Part shown: one piece after another, positions 48,189 through 55,863 of the stretch
How positions within the stretch are numbered: the first letter of the stretch is position 1
How the letters are laid out: each line of letters opens with the position of its first letter
Assembly: GCF_020883495.1 (NCBI RefSeq)
Contig: NZ_CP086610.1
Coordinates: 2,771,501-2,835,500 of the forward strand
Length of the DNA: 64,000 bases
Source: Shinella zoogloeoides
GTDB taxonomy: Bacteria; Pseudomonadota; Alphaproteobacteria; Rhizobiales; Rhizobiaceae
Direction of reading: 5' to 3'
The notes under the pieces: generated by a model
Told to the model about the DNA's origin: nothing
Databases searched by the model: none
What the model saw: the letters and a program-made list of their open reading frames with translations, nothing else
Program-made: the position numbers and the translations under genes

Positions 48189-48968
48189 CTATCGGGCATG
48201 GACATTGCCCGAGATCTGGATGCGCCGGTGGGATTCGGCAAGGCGCGCGGTGGGGCGCACCGTCAGCGGGCTGAACGGCATGTCCTCGCCGCGGGCAAAC
48301 AGCATGCGCCGCTCGAAAGGCTCGGACTGGAAGAAGGGGAAGCGTGCATAGAGCGAGGAGCGCACATCCTTGCAGCGCGTCGCCATCAGCATCAGGTCGA
48401 TGATGAACTTGCCCTGGTTGCTCTTGGGCGAGGCGACGAAGTCGCCGTCGAAAACCCGGCGATAGAAGGCCGCATGCGCCGGCTTGACCATCTGCAGCAC
48501 GCGGTCGGCATCGAAGTAATCCGCGGCCATCGTCGCAAGGCGCAGCGTCAGATAGGGGATCGCCGGCATCTCGCTCCAGATTTCGGGATCGGCGGCAAGA
48601 CGGACGGGATCGATCAACGACATGCCCGCATCGAGAAACGCCTTGATCTCGTCGGGGAAAACCTTGCCCGAGGAAGTGACGCGATGATCCGGCGTGACAT
48701 GATGCAGGCGCACGGTCGAGATCAGCCGCTCATCGTGATAGACGCCGAAGACATAGGCGTGGCTGTCGAAGTCCGCCTCGTCGATGAGAAGGTGGGAATC
48801 TTCCGCAAGATGCATCACGCTGCCGGCCTTGTAGGCCTTGTAGCGGATCCGCGCCACGTCCTCCATGTCCTCGCTGGTCTCGACCCGGCGGTACTCCACC
48901 CGGTCGAGCAGTCCGAGAAGCTTCTCAGAAAAGCGGCCGCTCGCTAGTTCCACGCCGGTGTCCCCCAT
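48189..48968 (-). CDS. Autoinducer-synthase / FeeM-like acyltransferase (GNAT fold)
   Basis: 259 residues. VEYRRVETSEDMEDVARIRYKAYKA, DERLISTVRLHHVT, FLDAGMSLIDPVRLAADP and FDADRVLQMVKPAHAAFYRRVF match the GNAT-like fold shared by N-acyl amino-acid synthases (FeeM) and LuxI-type homoserine-lactone synthases. Those enzymes move an acyl chain from acyl carrier protein to an amino acid or S-adenosylmethionine. No LuxR gene is adjacent, which argues for an N-acyl amino-acid or lipid role over quorum sensing. A full CtrA-type site lies about 90 bases upstream. The start at 48968 is the longest supported; the ribosome site is weak. Confidence 0.72.
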   Translation of the reverse strand: MGDTGVELASGRFSEKLLGLLDRVEYRRVETSEDMEDVARIRYKAYKAGSVMHLAEDSHLLIDEADFDSHAYVFGVYHDERLISTVRLHHVTPDHRVTSSGKVFPDEIKAFLDAGMSLIDPVRLAADPEIWSEMPAIPYLTLRLATMAADYFDADRVLQMVKPAHAAFYRRVFDGDFVASPKSNQGKFIIDLMLMATRCKDVRSSLYARFPFFQSEPFERRMLFARGEDMPFSPLTVRPTARLAESHRRIQISGNVHAR

Positions 48969-49048
48969 ATCTCGATCGAAAAGCTGGCCGTATCCCCACA
49001 GCCGGCGTCATAATCGCCGATATAGGACAATTTGTGTAAAATACAATT

Positions 49049-49073
49049 CATTAACCTTAACATATGGTTAATG
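49049..49073. promoter_or_regulatory. CtrA-type binding site upstream of the FeeM-like gene
   Basis: TTAACATATGGTTAA at 49057-49071 is an exact TTAA-N7-TTAA, the consensus of the cell-cycle regulator CtrA. It sits inside a larger perfect inverted repeat, CATTAACC (49049-49056) and GGTTAATG (49066-49073). It is 81-105 bases ahead of the 48968 start codon on the minus strand. Confidence 0.7.
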
Positions 49074-49137
49074 CTAAATTTGAAGAAGCTGATACATCCT
49101 GTCGGATCAAAGGCCTATGGGAATAACGGGGTGTGGA

Positions 49138-51447
49138 TCAGGCGACGCGGCGGCCGCGGCGGCGCGGCTCGTCCGGCTTGTGGCCGAAACCTTCGTAGCG
49201 GTCGCGCAGCGCTTCGGGCGACATGGGCGCGGCGAAGACATAGCCCTGCACGAGATCGGCGCACTGATACTTGTTGATCAGCGCGAGCTGCTCCTCCGTC
49301 TCGACGCCCTCCACGACGATACGCAGCCCCAGTTCGCGGGAAAGGTTCACCGTGCCGCGCAGCAGCTTGAGGCGGCGGGGGTCCTCGCCGATATTGCGGA
49401 CAAAGGATCGGTCGATCTTGATGACGTCGAGCGGAAGCTGATCGAGATAACTGAGGCTGGAATAGCCCGTGCCGAAATCGTCGATGGCGACGGTGATGCC
49501 GCGGGCGCGCAGTTCCTGCAGGATCGCCTGCACCTTGACCGGCTCCTCCATGAGGCAGCTTTCGGTGACCTCAAGATGCAGCCGGTGCGGCGCAAGCCCG
49601 GCCGCATCCAGCGCCGCGGACACGACCTCGATGATGCCGGTGCCGCGCAGGTCCTGGACGGACAGGTTGACCGAGACGCCCATATGCTCGGGCCAGGCGG
49701 CGCAGTCGGCGCAGGCCCGGTTGATCATGAACCGCGTGATCTCGGAAACGATGCCCATCTCCTCGGCGATCTGGATGAAGACGGTCGGGGCGACAGGGCC
49801 GCGCTCGGGATGCGTCCAGCGCGACAGCGCCTCGCAGCATTCGATGCGCGAGCCATCCGGCACGAACATCGGCTGGTAGGCGACGGAGAGCGCGTTGTTG
49901 GCAAGCGCCTCGCGCAGGTCGTCCTTCAGCTTCTGGCGGTCCATGTAGCGCGCGTCCATCTCCTGCTCGAAGAGGGTGAAGCTGCCCTTGGCGCGCGACT
50001 TGGTCTCGAACAGCGCCAGATCGGCGCGGATCTGCATTTCCTCCAGGCGGAAGTCGTCGCTCGCCACCGTCACGCTGCCCGCGCTGAAGGACACAAAGAG
50101 CGTCATGCCGTCGAATTCGTAATTGCCGCGCAACTGCTCATGGAAGCGCCGCATGCGCGCCTCCAGGTCCCGCCGGTTCGCCTCGTTGGGGAAGAACAGG
50201 ATGAACTCGTCGCCCATCAGGTGCCCGGCGATCGCCCGGTCGCCGGCAAGGCGGCGCAGCCGCTCGGCGATGGCGCAGAGCAGCCGGTCGCCGGTCACGT
50301 GGCCCTTCATGTCGTTGACATGCTTGAAGTCGTCGACGTCGAGCACCATGAAGCCGACCGTGCCGGGCTTCTTGCGCTCGGCCAGCGCGTCCTGCACCAG
50401 TTCGGCGAAATAGGTGCGGTTCGGCAGCCCCGTGAGGCTGTCGTAACGGACCATGTGCAGGATCTTCTTCTCCGCCCGCACGCGCGCCGTCACGTCTTCG
50501 AAGATCAGCACCGCCCCGCCGTTCTCGCGTGGCGCGGCGGTGAATTCGAGATAAAGGCCGGCCGTCACCTGAACGAGCGCGCGCGAGCGCTCGCCCTTCA
50601 GCAGTTCGTCGAGCTGGCGCAGGATCGTCCGGCTCTGCCCGGCATTGAAGAAGGAATTGCGCACACCGAAACGCAGCACCACGTCGAGATGGCAATCCTT
50701 CAGCCGCTCCTGGTTGCCGAGATGCAGAAGCTCGCAGGCCCTCCGGTTGGCGACGAGGATGCGGTGCTCCGAATCCAGCATGAACAGGCCGTGCGGCATG
50801 TTGTTGAGCGCGGTGTCGAAACGATCTGCGATGGTGGCGAGTTCGCGCGCGGCCAGCACGTTCTCATAGAGGAAGGTGCGCACGCCATTCGCCATCGAGC
50901 GCGTCGTCATCGCGAAGGGCAGGACGAGGGAGGCGAGCACCGCATGGTAGAAGTCCCCAAGCCCGAGAAAACCGACCACGATGGGGAAGCAGGCCGAGAA
51001 GACCATGTAGTTGACGGCGCGCGGCGAGCCGTAGTTTCGCCCGACCACCGAGACCATGGTGGCGAGCGTCACCGAAATGGTGGCGATTTCCGCAAAGGAA
51101 TCGCGGCTGACGAGCAGGCTGTAGCCGCAGGCCGTGCCGAGCGCGAGCGTCGTGCCGACGGCGCCGAGATTGTACCAGTTCTCCCAGTAGCGGATGCCGT
51201 CCATGTCGAGCGCGGTCTTGTCCGCCCGGTCGAAGCGGCGCATGCCGTGGGCGCGCAGCGCCCAGATGAGCACGACGAGCGCGCTCCAGACGAGGAAGAA
51301 GGGGTCGTTGGTCTTGGCGTAGACGAAGGAGAACGTGATGACGTGCGAAATCACGCCCACAAAAAGGGTCTGGCGATTACCGTACAGCGAGCTGACGAAC
51401 GACAAGTATACATCAGCCGGCAGTGTGTTTTGACCCTTATCCTTCAT
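49138..51447 (-). CDS. Membrane PAS-GGDEF-EAL cyclic-di-GMP protein
   Basis: 769 residues. Residues about 25-200 hold several hydrophobic spans. A PAS-like sensor (LNNMPHGLFMLDSEHRILVANRRACELL) comes next, then a GGDEF domain (YDSLTGLPNRTYFAEL) and an EAL domain. The GGDEF active loop reads GHLMGDEFILFF: the first Gly is Met, so cyclase activity is doubtful. The EAL side is intact: EALSRW, VNLSVQDL, TESCLMEE, AIDDFGTGYSSLSYL, KIDRSFV and VVEGVET. It is therefore most likely a membrane-bound phosphodiesterase with the GGDEF domain as a GTP sensor. It is monocistronic. Confidence 0.92.
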   Translation of the reverse strand: MKDKGQNTLPADVYLSFVSSLYGNRQTLFVGVISHVITFSFVYAKTNDPFFLVWSALVVLIWALRAHGMRRFDRADKTALDMDGIRYWENWYNLGAVGTTLALGTACGYSLLVSRDSFAEIATISVTLATMVSVVGRNYGSPRAVNYMVFSACFPIVVGFLGLGDFYHAVLASLVLPFAMTTRSMANGVRTFLYENVLAARELATIADRFDTALNNMPHGLFMLDSEHRILVANRRACELLHLGNQERLKDCHLDVVLRFGVRNSFFNAGQSRTILRQLDELLKGERSRALVQVTAGLYLEFTAAPRENGGAVLIFEDVTARVRAEKKILHMVRYDSLTGLPNRTYFAELVQDALAERKKPGTVGFMVLDVDDFKHVNDMKGHVTGDRLLCAIAERLRRLAGDRAIAGHLMGDEFILFFPNEANRRDLEARMRRFHEQLRGNYEFDGMTLFVSFSAGSVTVASDDFRLEEMQIRADLALFETKSRAKGSFTLFEQEMDARYMDRQKLKDDLREALANNALSVAYQPMFVPDGSRIECCEALSRWTHPERGPVAPTVFIQIAEEMGIVSEITRFMINRACADCAAWPEHMGVSVNLSVQDLRGTGIIEVVSAALDAAGLAPHRLHLEVTESCLMEEPVKVQAILQELRARGITVAIDDFGTGYSSLSYLDQLPLDVIKIDRSFVRNIGEDPRRLKLLRGTVNLSRELGLRIVVEGVETEEQLALINKYQCADLVQGYVFAAPMSPEALRDRYEGFGHKPDEPRRRGRRVA

Positions 51448-51892
51448 GGACTCGGCACTCCCTATGACGTTTGAGGGTTACCGGCCAAAATTTAATGAAT
51501 GATTTCGGGAAATTACCGAATAACGAGGGTATCGTCGAGCATATTTGCACCCCTGCGCAACCAAAGGAAGCCGTACTCAACCGAATATTGCACAAATAGC
51601 TATTTCAGTAAAGGCTACACAACCCTTCATAGGCCCACTGCGCAACTTCCTGACTCTTTCGCGACAGAGTATTGCGCCACCGAAGCCCATGGAAAACTTG
51701 AGCCGCCCCGGCCGTTTGCAGTTCGTTGGTTAACGACGTACATCCCCCCGCCCCCTCAAAATTGACAGGCGTCAGGCATTCTGTCCGCCGGGCGCCCCGG
51801 GGCGCGTCGTCATTTCGCCAGAAAGAAGGAATTGACTGGCGGCGGATTTGATAGCAAATCCTTATTTGGTATTTCTTTTTCCGGAGCCGATC
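51448..51892. other. Long AT-richer intergenic region between the GGDEF/EAL and PuuD-like genes
   Basis: 445 bases of lower G+C than the rest. It carries two related units 85 bases apart: each begins TGCGCAAC (51554 and 51639) and ends in an ATATTGCAC- or GTATTGCGCC-like partner that could pair back to form a hairpin. A 14-base self-complementary GC box lies near 51800. An 88-codon frame at 51499-51765 shows no similarity I recognise and is not called. Promoters of both divergent genes must lie here. Confidence 0.5.
51844..51861. promoter_or_regulatory. Perfect palindrome before the PuuD-like gene
   Basis: GGATTTGATAGCAAATCC has exact 7-bp arms around ATAG and ends 31 bases before the start codon. 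A TTGACT box lies just upstream at about 51833. This is the geometry of a repressor site covering a promoter. Confidence 0.55.
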
Positions 51893-52672
51893 ATGTCGAA
51901 ACCCGTCGTCGCCATTCCCGCCGATATTCGGGAAATCGAAGGCAACGTCTGGCAGGCCACGCCGAACCAGTATGTCCGCGCCGCCGTCAAGGGCGCGGAT
52001 GTCACGGTCTTCCTTGTGCCGGCGCTGGAGGCGGACAACGATTTCGACGGCATCCTCGACCGCGTCGACGGGCTTCTGGTCAGCGGCTCGCGCACCAATG
52101 TCCATCCCTCGCTCTACGGCAAGGAAGGCACCGACGCCGAAGGCCCCTATGACCGGGCGCGCGATGCGACCAGCCTGCCGCTCATCGCGCGGGCGCTGGA
52201 ACGCGGCATCCCGCTTCTCGCCATCTGCCGCGGCATCCAGGAGCTGAACGTCGTTCTCGGCGGCACGCTCGCCAACGAAATCCAGGAGCAGCCCGGCATC
52301 TGGGACCACCGCAAGCCCGACACGCCGGTGCTCGACGTCGCCTATGGCATCCGCCAGAAAGTGCTGGTCAAGGAAGGAAGCTGCCTTGCATCGGTGATCG
52401 GCGCGGGCGAGGTGCAGGTGAACTCGCTGCACCGCCAGGCGATCTCCGACAAGGCCCCGCGCCTTGCCGTGGAAGCGGTCGCGGAGGACGGCACCATCGA
52501 GGCCGTCTCCGTCATCGGCGCCAAGGCCTTCGCGGTCGGCGTGCAATGGCACCCGGAATATTGGGTCGGCTCGGACCAGCCCTCGAACCGGCTCTTCGCC
52601 GCCTTCGGCGAGGCCGTGCGCGAATATGCGGCCGCCAAACAGGGCACCGCCCACCGCACGGCGGCCGAATAG
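51893..52672 (+). CDS. Gamma-glutamyl-gamma-aminobutyrate hydrolase family (PuuD-like, class I amidotransferase fold)
   Basis: 259 residues. The nucleophile elbow AICRGIQELNVVLGG has Cys112, and VQWHPEYW has His220 and Glu222, completing the Cys-His-Glu triad. VDGLLVSGSRTNVHPSLYG and EVQVNSLHRQAI are family segments. PuuD frees GABA from gamma-glutamyl-GABA in the putrescine pathway. No other puu gene adjoins, so another gamma-glutamyl amide may be the real substrate. The ATG at 51893 follows CCGGAG. The ornithine/lysine decarboxylase gene about 8 kb away gives a loose polyamine link. Confidence 0.88.
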   Translation: MSKPVVAIPADIREIEGNVWQATPNQYVRAAVKGADVTVFLVPALEADNDFDGILDRVDGLLVSGSRTNVHPSLYGKEGTDAEGPYDRARDATSLPLIARALERGIPLLAICRGIQELNVVLGGTLANEIQEQPGIWDHRKPDTPVLDVAYGIRQKVLVKEGSCLASVIGAGEVQVNSLHRQAISDKAPRLAVEAVAEDGTIEAVSVIGAKAFAVGVQWHPEYWVGSDQPSNRLFAAFGEAVREYAAAKQGTAHRTAAE

Positions 52673-52676
52673 GCCG

Positions 52677-53084
52677 TCAGTCGGCGGAAACCATCGTGAT
52701 CATGGCGTCAGCCGGCTCCACGGCCTCGTAGTCGAAGCCGTCACCGTCGACGATCGTCAGGATCGCCTCGCCCTGCGCATCCGCCACGATCACCGTACCA
52801 TCGCCGTTATTGGTCCAGGTCCGCGCCTTGGAAAGGCCCGGCCAGACAGCCTCGCAATCCGCATCCGCCGTGAAGCGCGCGCTGCGGCTCGAAATCGGGC
52901 TGCCCCGCTCGCCAAGGCAGGCCGTGCTCGCCGCGCCGTTGGAGATCGTATAGCTGCGCCCGGCCGCCTGTGTGGGAATGGAGCCGGAGACGATGGGGTC
53001 GACCCCCGGCCTTTCCTGCCCCCAATAGCTCCAGAGGCCGAAGGATATGGCACCGATCACAACAGCGAATGTCAGTGTCTTCAT
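52677..53084 (-). CDS. Periplasmic AprI/Inh-type protease-inhibitor-like protein
   Basis: 135 residues with an N-terminal hydrophobic signal (MKTLTFAVVIGAISFGLWSYW). The mature part has two cysteines, Cys56 and Cys77, spaced as in the AprI/Inh lipocalin-like inhibitors, and the closing pattern ARTWTNNGDGTVIVADAQGE then AILTIVDGDGFDYE fits that fold. Such proteins bind serralysin metalloproteases; no such protease is in this window, so an envelope-related role in rhizobia is open. The ATG at 53084 follows AGGAGAG. It converges with the PuuD-like gene, 4 bases apart. Confidence 0.7.
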   Translation of the reverse strand: MKTLTFAVVIGAISFGLWSYWGQERPGVDPIVSGSIPTQAAGRSYTISNGAASTACLGERGSPISSRSARFTADADCEAVWPGLSKARTWTNNGDGTVIVADAQGEAILTIVDGDGFDYEAVEPADAMITMVSAD

Positions 53085-53165
53085 GGCGCTCTCCTGCATC
53101 GCGATTCGATACGGGAATCATGCGCCGGCAAGCTTGCGGAAAGGTTAACGAAGGCTTTCCAGCCC

Positions 53166-54134
53166 CTACCCCGTTTTTCGCGTAAAGGGCGTTTCCGGCA
53201 CCGGCGTCAGGGGGACGCCGCGCCCGAACCAGGCGAGGAGATTGTCCGCCACCAGATCGGCCATCGCATCGCGCGTCGCCACCGAAGCGGAGGCGACATG
53301 AGGCAGCAGCGTGGCGTTCGGCAGGTCGAGCAGCGCCTGGGGCACGTTCGGCTCGTCATAGAACACATCGAGGCCCGCAGCCGCGATCGTGCCATCCTTC
53401 AACGCGGCGGCCAACGCCTCCTCATCGACGGTCCAGCCGCGCCCGACATTGATCAGCACGCCGTTCGCCCCGAGCGCCTGCAGGATGGAGGCATCGATCG
53501 TCCGGTGCGTTTGCGGCGTCTTCGGCACGATGGCGATGAGGATATCGACCGCCCCGGCCAGTTCCGCCAGCGACGGATAATAGGCATAGGGCACGCCCTC
53601 GCGCGGCCGGCGCGTGTGATAGGCGATCTCGATGCCGAATCCCTTCAGCCGCTCGGCAATGGCAAGACCGATGCGCCCGAGGCCGTAGATACCGGCCCGG
53701 CGGCCGCGCAGGCTGAGCGGCGTCAGCGGAAAAGCGCCCTCGCGCTTCCAGCGCCCCTCGCGCAGCCACGCCTCCGCCTGCGGAAAGCGGCGGATGGTGT
53801 TGAGCAGCAGGCCGATGGTCGTATCGGCCACCTCATCGTTCAGCACGTCCGGCGTATTGGTGACGGCGACGCCGCGGGCGGCGGCGGCCAGCGCATCGAC
53901 GCCGTCATACCCCACGCCGAAGCTTGAAATGATCTCCAACGCCGGCAGATGCTCGATCATCGCCGCACCGAAGCTGCCGGAGACCGCGACGCCCGCGATG
54001 CTCGCCGCCTCGGAGCGGGCGAGAAGGGCGGGATCCGCCCTTTCGATGCGCACGATGTCGAAGGTCTCTTTCAGGCGGTCGAGCACCCGCTCGCGGATCG
54101 TTCCGGGTACGAGAATGCGTGTCCTGGCCGCCAT
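53166..54134 (-). CDS. D-isomer-specific 2-hydroxyacid dehydrogenase (GhrB/hydroxypyruvate-reductase-like)
   Basis: 322-residue NAD(P)-dependent reductase of 2-keto acids such as glyoxylate, hydroxypyruvate or 2-ketogluconate. The cofactor fold is GIYGLGRIGLAIAERL (Gly151-Gly156). The catalytic set is Arg232 (INVGRGWTVDE), Glu261 (DVFYDEPNVP) and His279 (LLPHVASAS). The basic residues HTRRPRE after the second strand suggest NADP preference. It lies 12 bases after the LacI regulator in the same direction, so the pair is an operon and the regulator's ligand is probably a related sugar acid. Confidence 0.9.
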   Translation of the reverse strand: MAARTRILVPGTIRERVLDRLKETFDIVRIERADPALLARSEAASIAGVAVSGSFGAAMIEHLPALEIISSFGVGYDGVDALAAAARGVAVTNTPDVLNDEVADTTIGLLLNTIRRFPQAEAWLREGRWKREGAFPLTPLSLRGRRAGIYGLGRIGLAIAERLKGFGIEIAYHTRRPREGVPYAYYPSLAELAGAVDILIAIVPKTPQTHRTIDASILQALGANGVLINVGRGWTVDEEALAAALKDGTIAAAGLDVFYDEPNVPQALLDLPNATLLPHVASASVATRDAMADLVADNLLAWFGRGVPLTPVPETPFTRKTG

Positions 54135-54146
54135 GCCAACTCCTGT

Positions 54147-55175
54147 TCAGCTCTCCGAATGCGCCTTCAGCGGTCCGGTCGATTGCCGGATACGCATTTC
54201 CGGCTTGATGAGGTGGATGCCGTCCGGCTCGTGGCTGCCGGAGAGCTTGTCCAGGAGCGCGCGGGCGGCGTTGCGCCCGACTTCCGACTGGCCGTTCCAG
54301 ACGGTGGTGAGCGCCGGCGTGGCGATGGCCGCCTCTTCCAGATCGTCGTAGCCGGTAACGGAGACATCGCGGCCGGGCACGAGGCCGGCGCGGGCGATGC
54401 CGTTCATCAGGCCGATGGCGACGAGGTCGTTCCAGCAGACGGCGGCGGTCGGTTTCTGCGGCAGCGAGAGGAAATGCACCGCCGCCTCGAAACCGCCCTG
54501 CTTGGTGCGGGGGCCGGGAATGCGAAGGCCGGGATCGACCTCGATATTGGCCTTGCGCAGCGCGTTGACATAGCCCTGATAGCGGTCGCGGCCGGTCGAT
54601 GTCTGGTCCGTGCCGCCCACCATGGCGATGGTGCGGTGGCCGAGGCCGATCAGGTGGTTGGTGGCCAGCGAGATGCCGTAGCTGTCGTCGCCGCGGAAGA
54701 TCGGCACGTCGAGACCGTCGATGGAACGCGCGATGAGAATTGCCGGCATGCCGTTGTCCTCGGCAAGCTGGATATCCTCCGGCGGCGTGCCGATGGCCGG
54801 CGACATGATCACCCCGTCGCCGCCGAGCTGTAGCAGCGTCTCGACGAAGTTGCGCTGCTTCTCGACCGAGTCGTAGTGGTTGGAGAGGATGAAGGTCTGC
54901 CGGTCGCGGTCCAGCTCGCTCTCGATGGCTTTCAGGATTTCCGCATAGAACGGGTTCATGATGTCGTGTACGACGACGCCGATGATGCCCGAGCGGGAGG
55001 TGCGAAGGCTCGCCGCGCGCCGGTTGTAGATATAGCCGAGCGCCCGCGCCTGTTCCTTGATCCGCTCGCGCGTGGACGCCGCCACGAGCGGGCTATCCCT
55101 GAGCGCAAGCGATACCGTCGCCGTGGAAACGCCGAGCGTTTCCGCGATGGTGGAAAGCTTGATTTTCTGAGCCAC
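54147..55175 (-). CDS. LacI-family transcriptional regulator
   Basis: 342 residues. The N-terminal DNA-binding headpiece is IKLSTIAETLGVSTATVSLALR, followed by the hinge helix RRAASLRTSRSG. A periplasmic-binding-protein-like effector domain follows with IGVVVHDIMNPFYAEIL, ILSNHYDSVEKQ and VSVTGYDDLEEA. The GTG at 55175 has GGAGGGG in front; the longer frame to 55202 starts from TTG without similarity. It controls at least the downstream dehydrogenase and probably itself through the palindrome 47-63 bases upstream. Confidence 0.9.
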   Translation of the reverse strand: MAQKIKLSTIAETLGVSTATVSLALRDSPLVAASTRERIKEQARALGYIYNRRAASLRTSRSGIIGVVVHDIMNPFYAEILKAIESELDRDRQTFILSNHYDSVEKQRNFVETLLQLGGDGVIMSPAIGTPPEDIQLAEDNGMPAILIARSIDGLDVPIFRGDDSYGISLATNHLIGLGHRTIAMVGGTDQTSTGRDRYQGYVNALRKANIEVDPGLRIPGPRTKQGGFEAAVHFLSLPQKPTAAVCWNDLVAIGLMNGIARAGLVPGRDVSVTGYDDLEEAAIATPALTTVWNGQSEVGRNAARALLDKLSGSHEPDGIHLIKPEMRIRQSTGPLKAHSES

Positions 55176-55221
55176 GACCCCTCCCCGAAGAACACGCAGC
55201 AACGCGGCTTTAAAACCGTTT

Positions 55222-55238
55222 ATTTAAACAGTTTAAAT
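55222..55238. promoter_or_regulatory. LacI-type operator
   Basis: ATTTAAACAGTTTAAAT is a perfect 8-bp inverted repeat around one central A. The adjacent AAAACCGTTTA resembles a second, weaker LacI-family site. The element overlaps the last codons of the upstream marR gene and precedes lacI. Confidence 0.7.
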
Positions 55239-55769
55239 GTCGTCGGCAACAGGCTTTTCGTGCTGGCGCGACGTATCGGGCAGGCCGGCATGCAGGTTCT
55301 CGTCCATGGCGCGCAGAAGCTTCAGCAGATTGCGCATGTCCTTCTCGCTGAAGCCTTCGGCGGCCTGCTGCTCGCTGAGGCGGGCAGCCTCGGTGATGTG
55401 GTTGACGGAGGCGCGGCCCGCCTCGGTGAGATGCACGACGGTCAGCCGCCCGTCCGCCTCGTCGGACCTGCGTGCGACGAAACCCTGCGCCTCCAGCCGG
55501 CCGATGGTGCGCGTCATGGTCGGGGCCTTCACCCCGAGCCGAGCGGCAAGCGCCCCGGCCGTCAGTCCACCGGCTTCCGACAGCGCGAGGATCACGCCGT
55601 CCTGCCCGGCATAGAGACCCGTCGCCAGGAGATTGCGCGAAAGCACCGTGCGCATGGAGCGCGCGGCACTGACGACCGCGGCGGCAAGGCCCGCGCCCGA
55701 GACTGCCTCGTGCGACTTCTTCTTCTTGGCCTTCTTGCCGTCCTTGCCGTCCTTGTGCTTCTTGCCCAT
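55233..55769 (-). CDS. MarR-family regulator with Lys-rich N-terminal tail
   Basis: 178 residues. The winged helix is GLTAGALAARLGVKAPTMTRTIGRLEAQGFV with a wing RSDEADGRLTVVHLTEAG; helices on both sides form the dimer. An extra N-terminal tail of about 20 residues, KKHKDGKDGKKAKKKKSHEA, is almost all Lys, Gly, Asp and His. It could strengthen DNA contact or bind metal, which is speculation. The ATG at 55769 follows GGAGG. It is divergent from the creatininase-family gene, which is its likely target. Its 3' end overlaps the lacI operator. Confidence 0.87.
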   Translation of the reverse strand: MGKKHKDGKDGKKAKKKKSHEAVSGAGLAAAVVSAARSMRTVLSRNLLATGLYAGQDGVILALSEAGGLTAGALAARLGVKAPTMTRTIGRLEAQGFVARRSDEADGRLTVVHLTEAGRASVNHITEAARLSEQQAAEGFSEKDMRNLLKLLRAMDENLHAGLPDTSRQHEKPVADDI

Positions 55770-55863
55770 GCATCGCCTCCTGCACCGCCGCCCTTGCATC
55801 GCGGGCGCGGCCTTGTATGACAGAGGAGTAAGGCTGGCGGCAAGTAAGGATCGGAGTGACGCC

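Noticed and set aside
51499..51765. 88-codon frame in the GGDEF/EAL-PuuD gap with a repeated TEYC pattern
   Set aside because: No ribosome site or recognisable homology, and the repeat in the protein comes from the DNA hairpin units.
51799..51815. GCGCCCCGGGGCGC self-complementary box
   Set aside because: Very GC-rich with no T-run or conserved context; chance palindromes of this composition are expected in such DNA.
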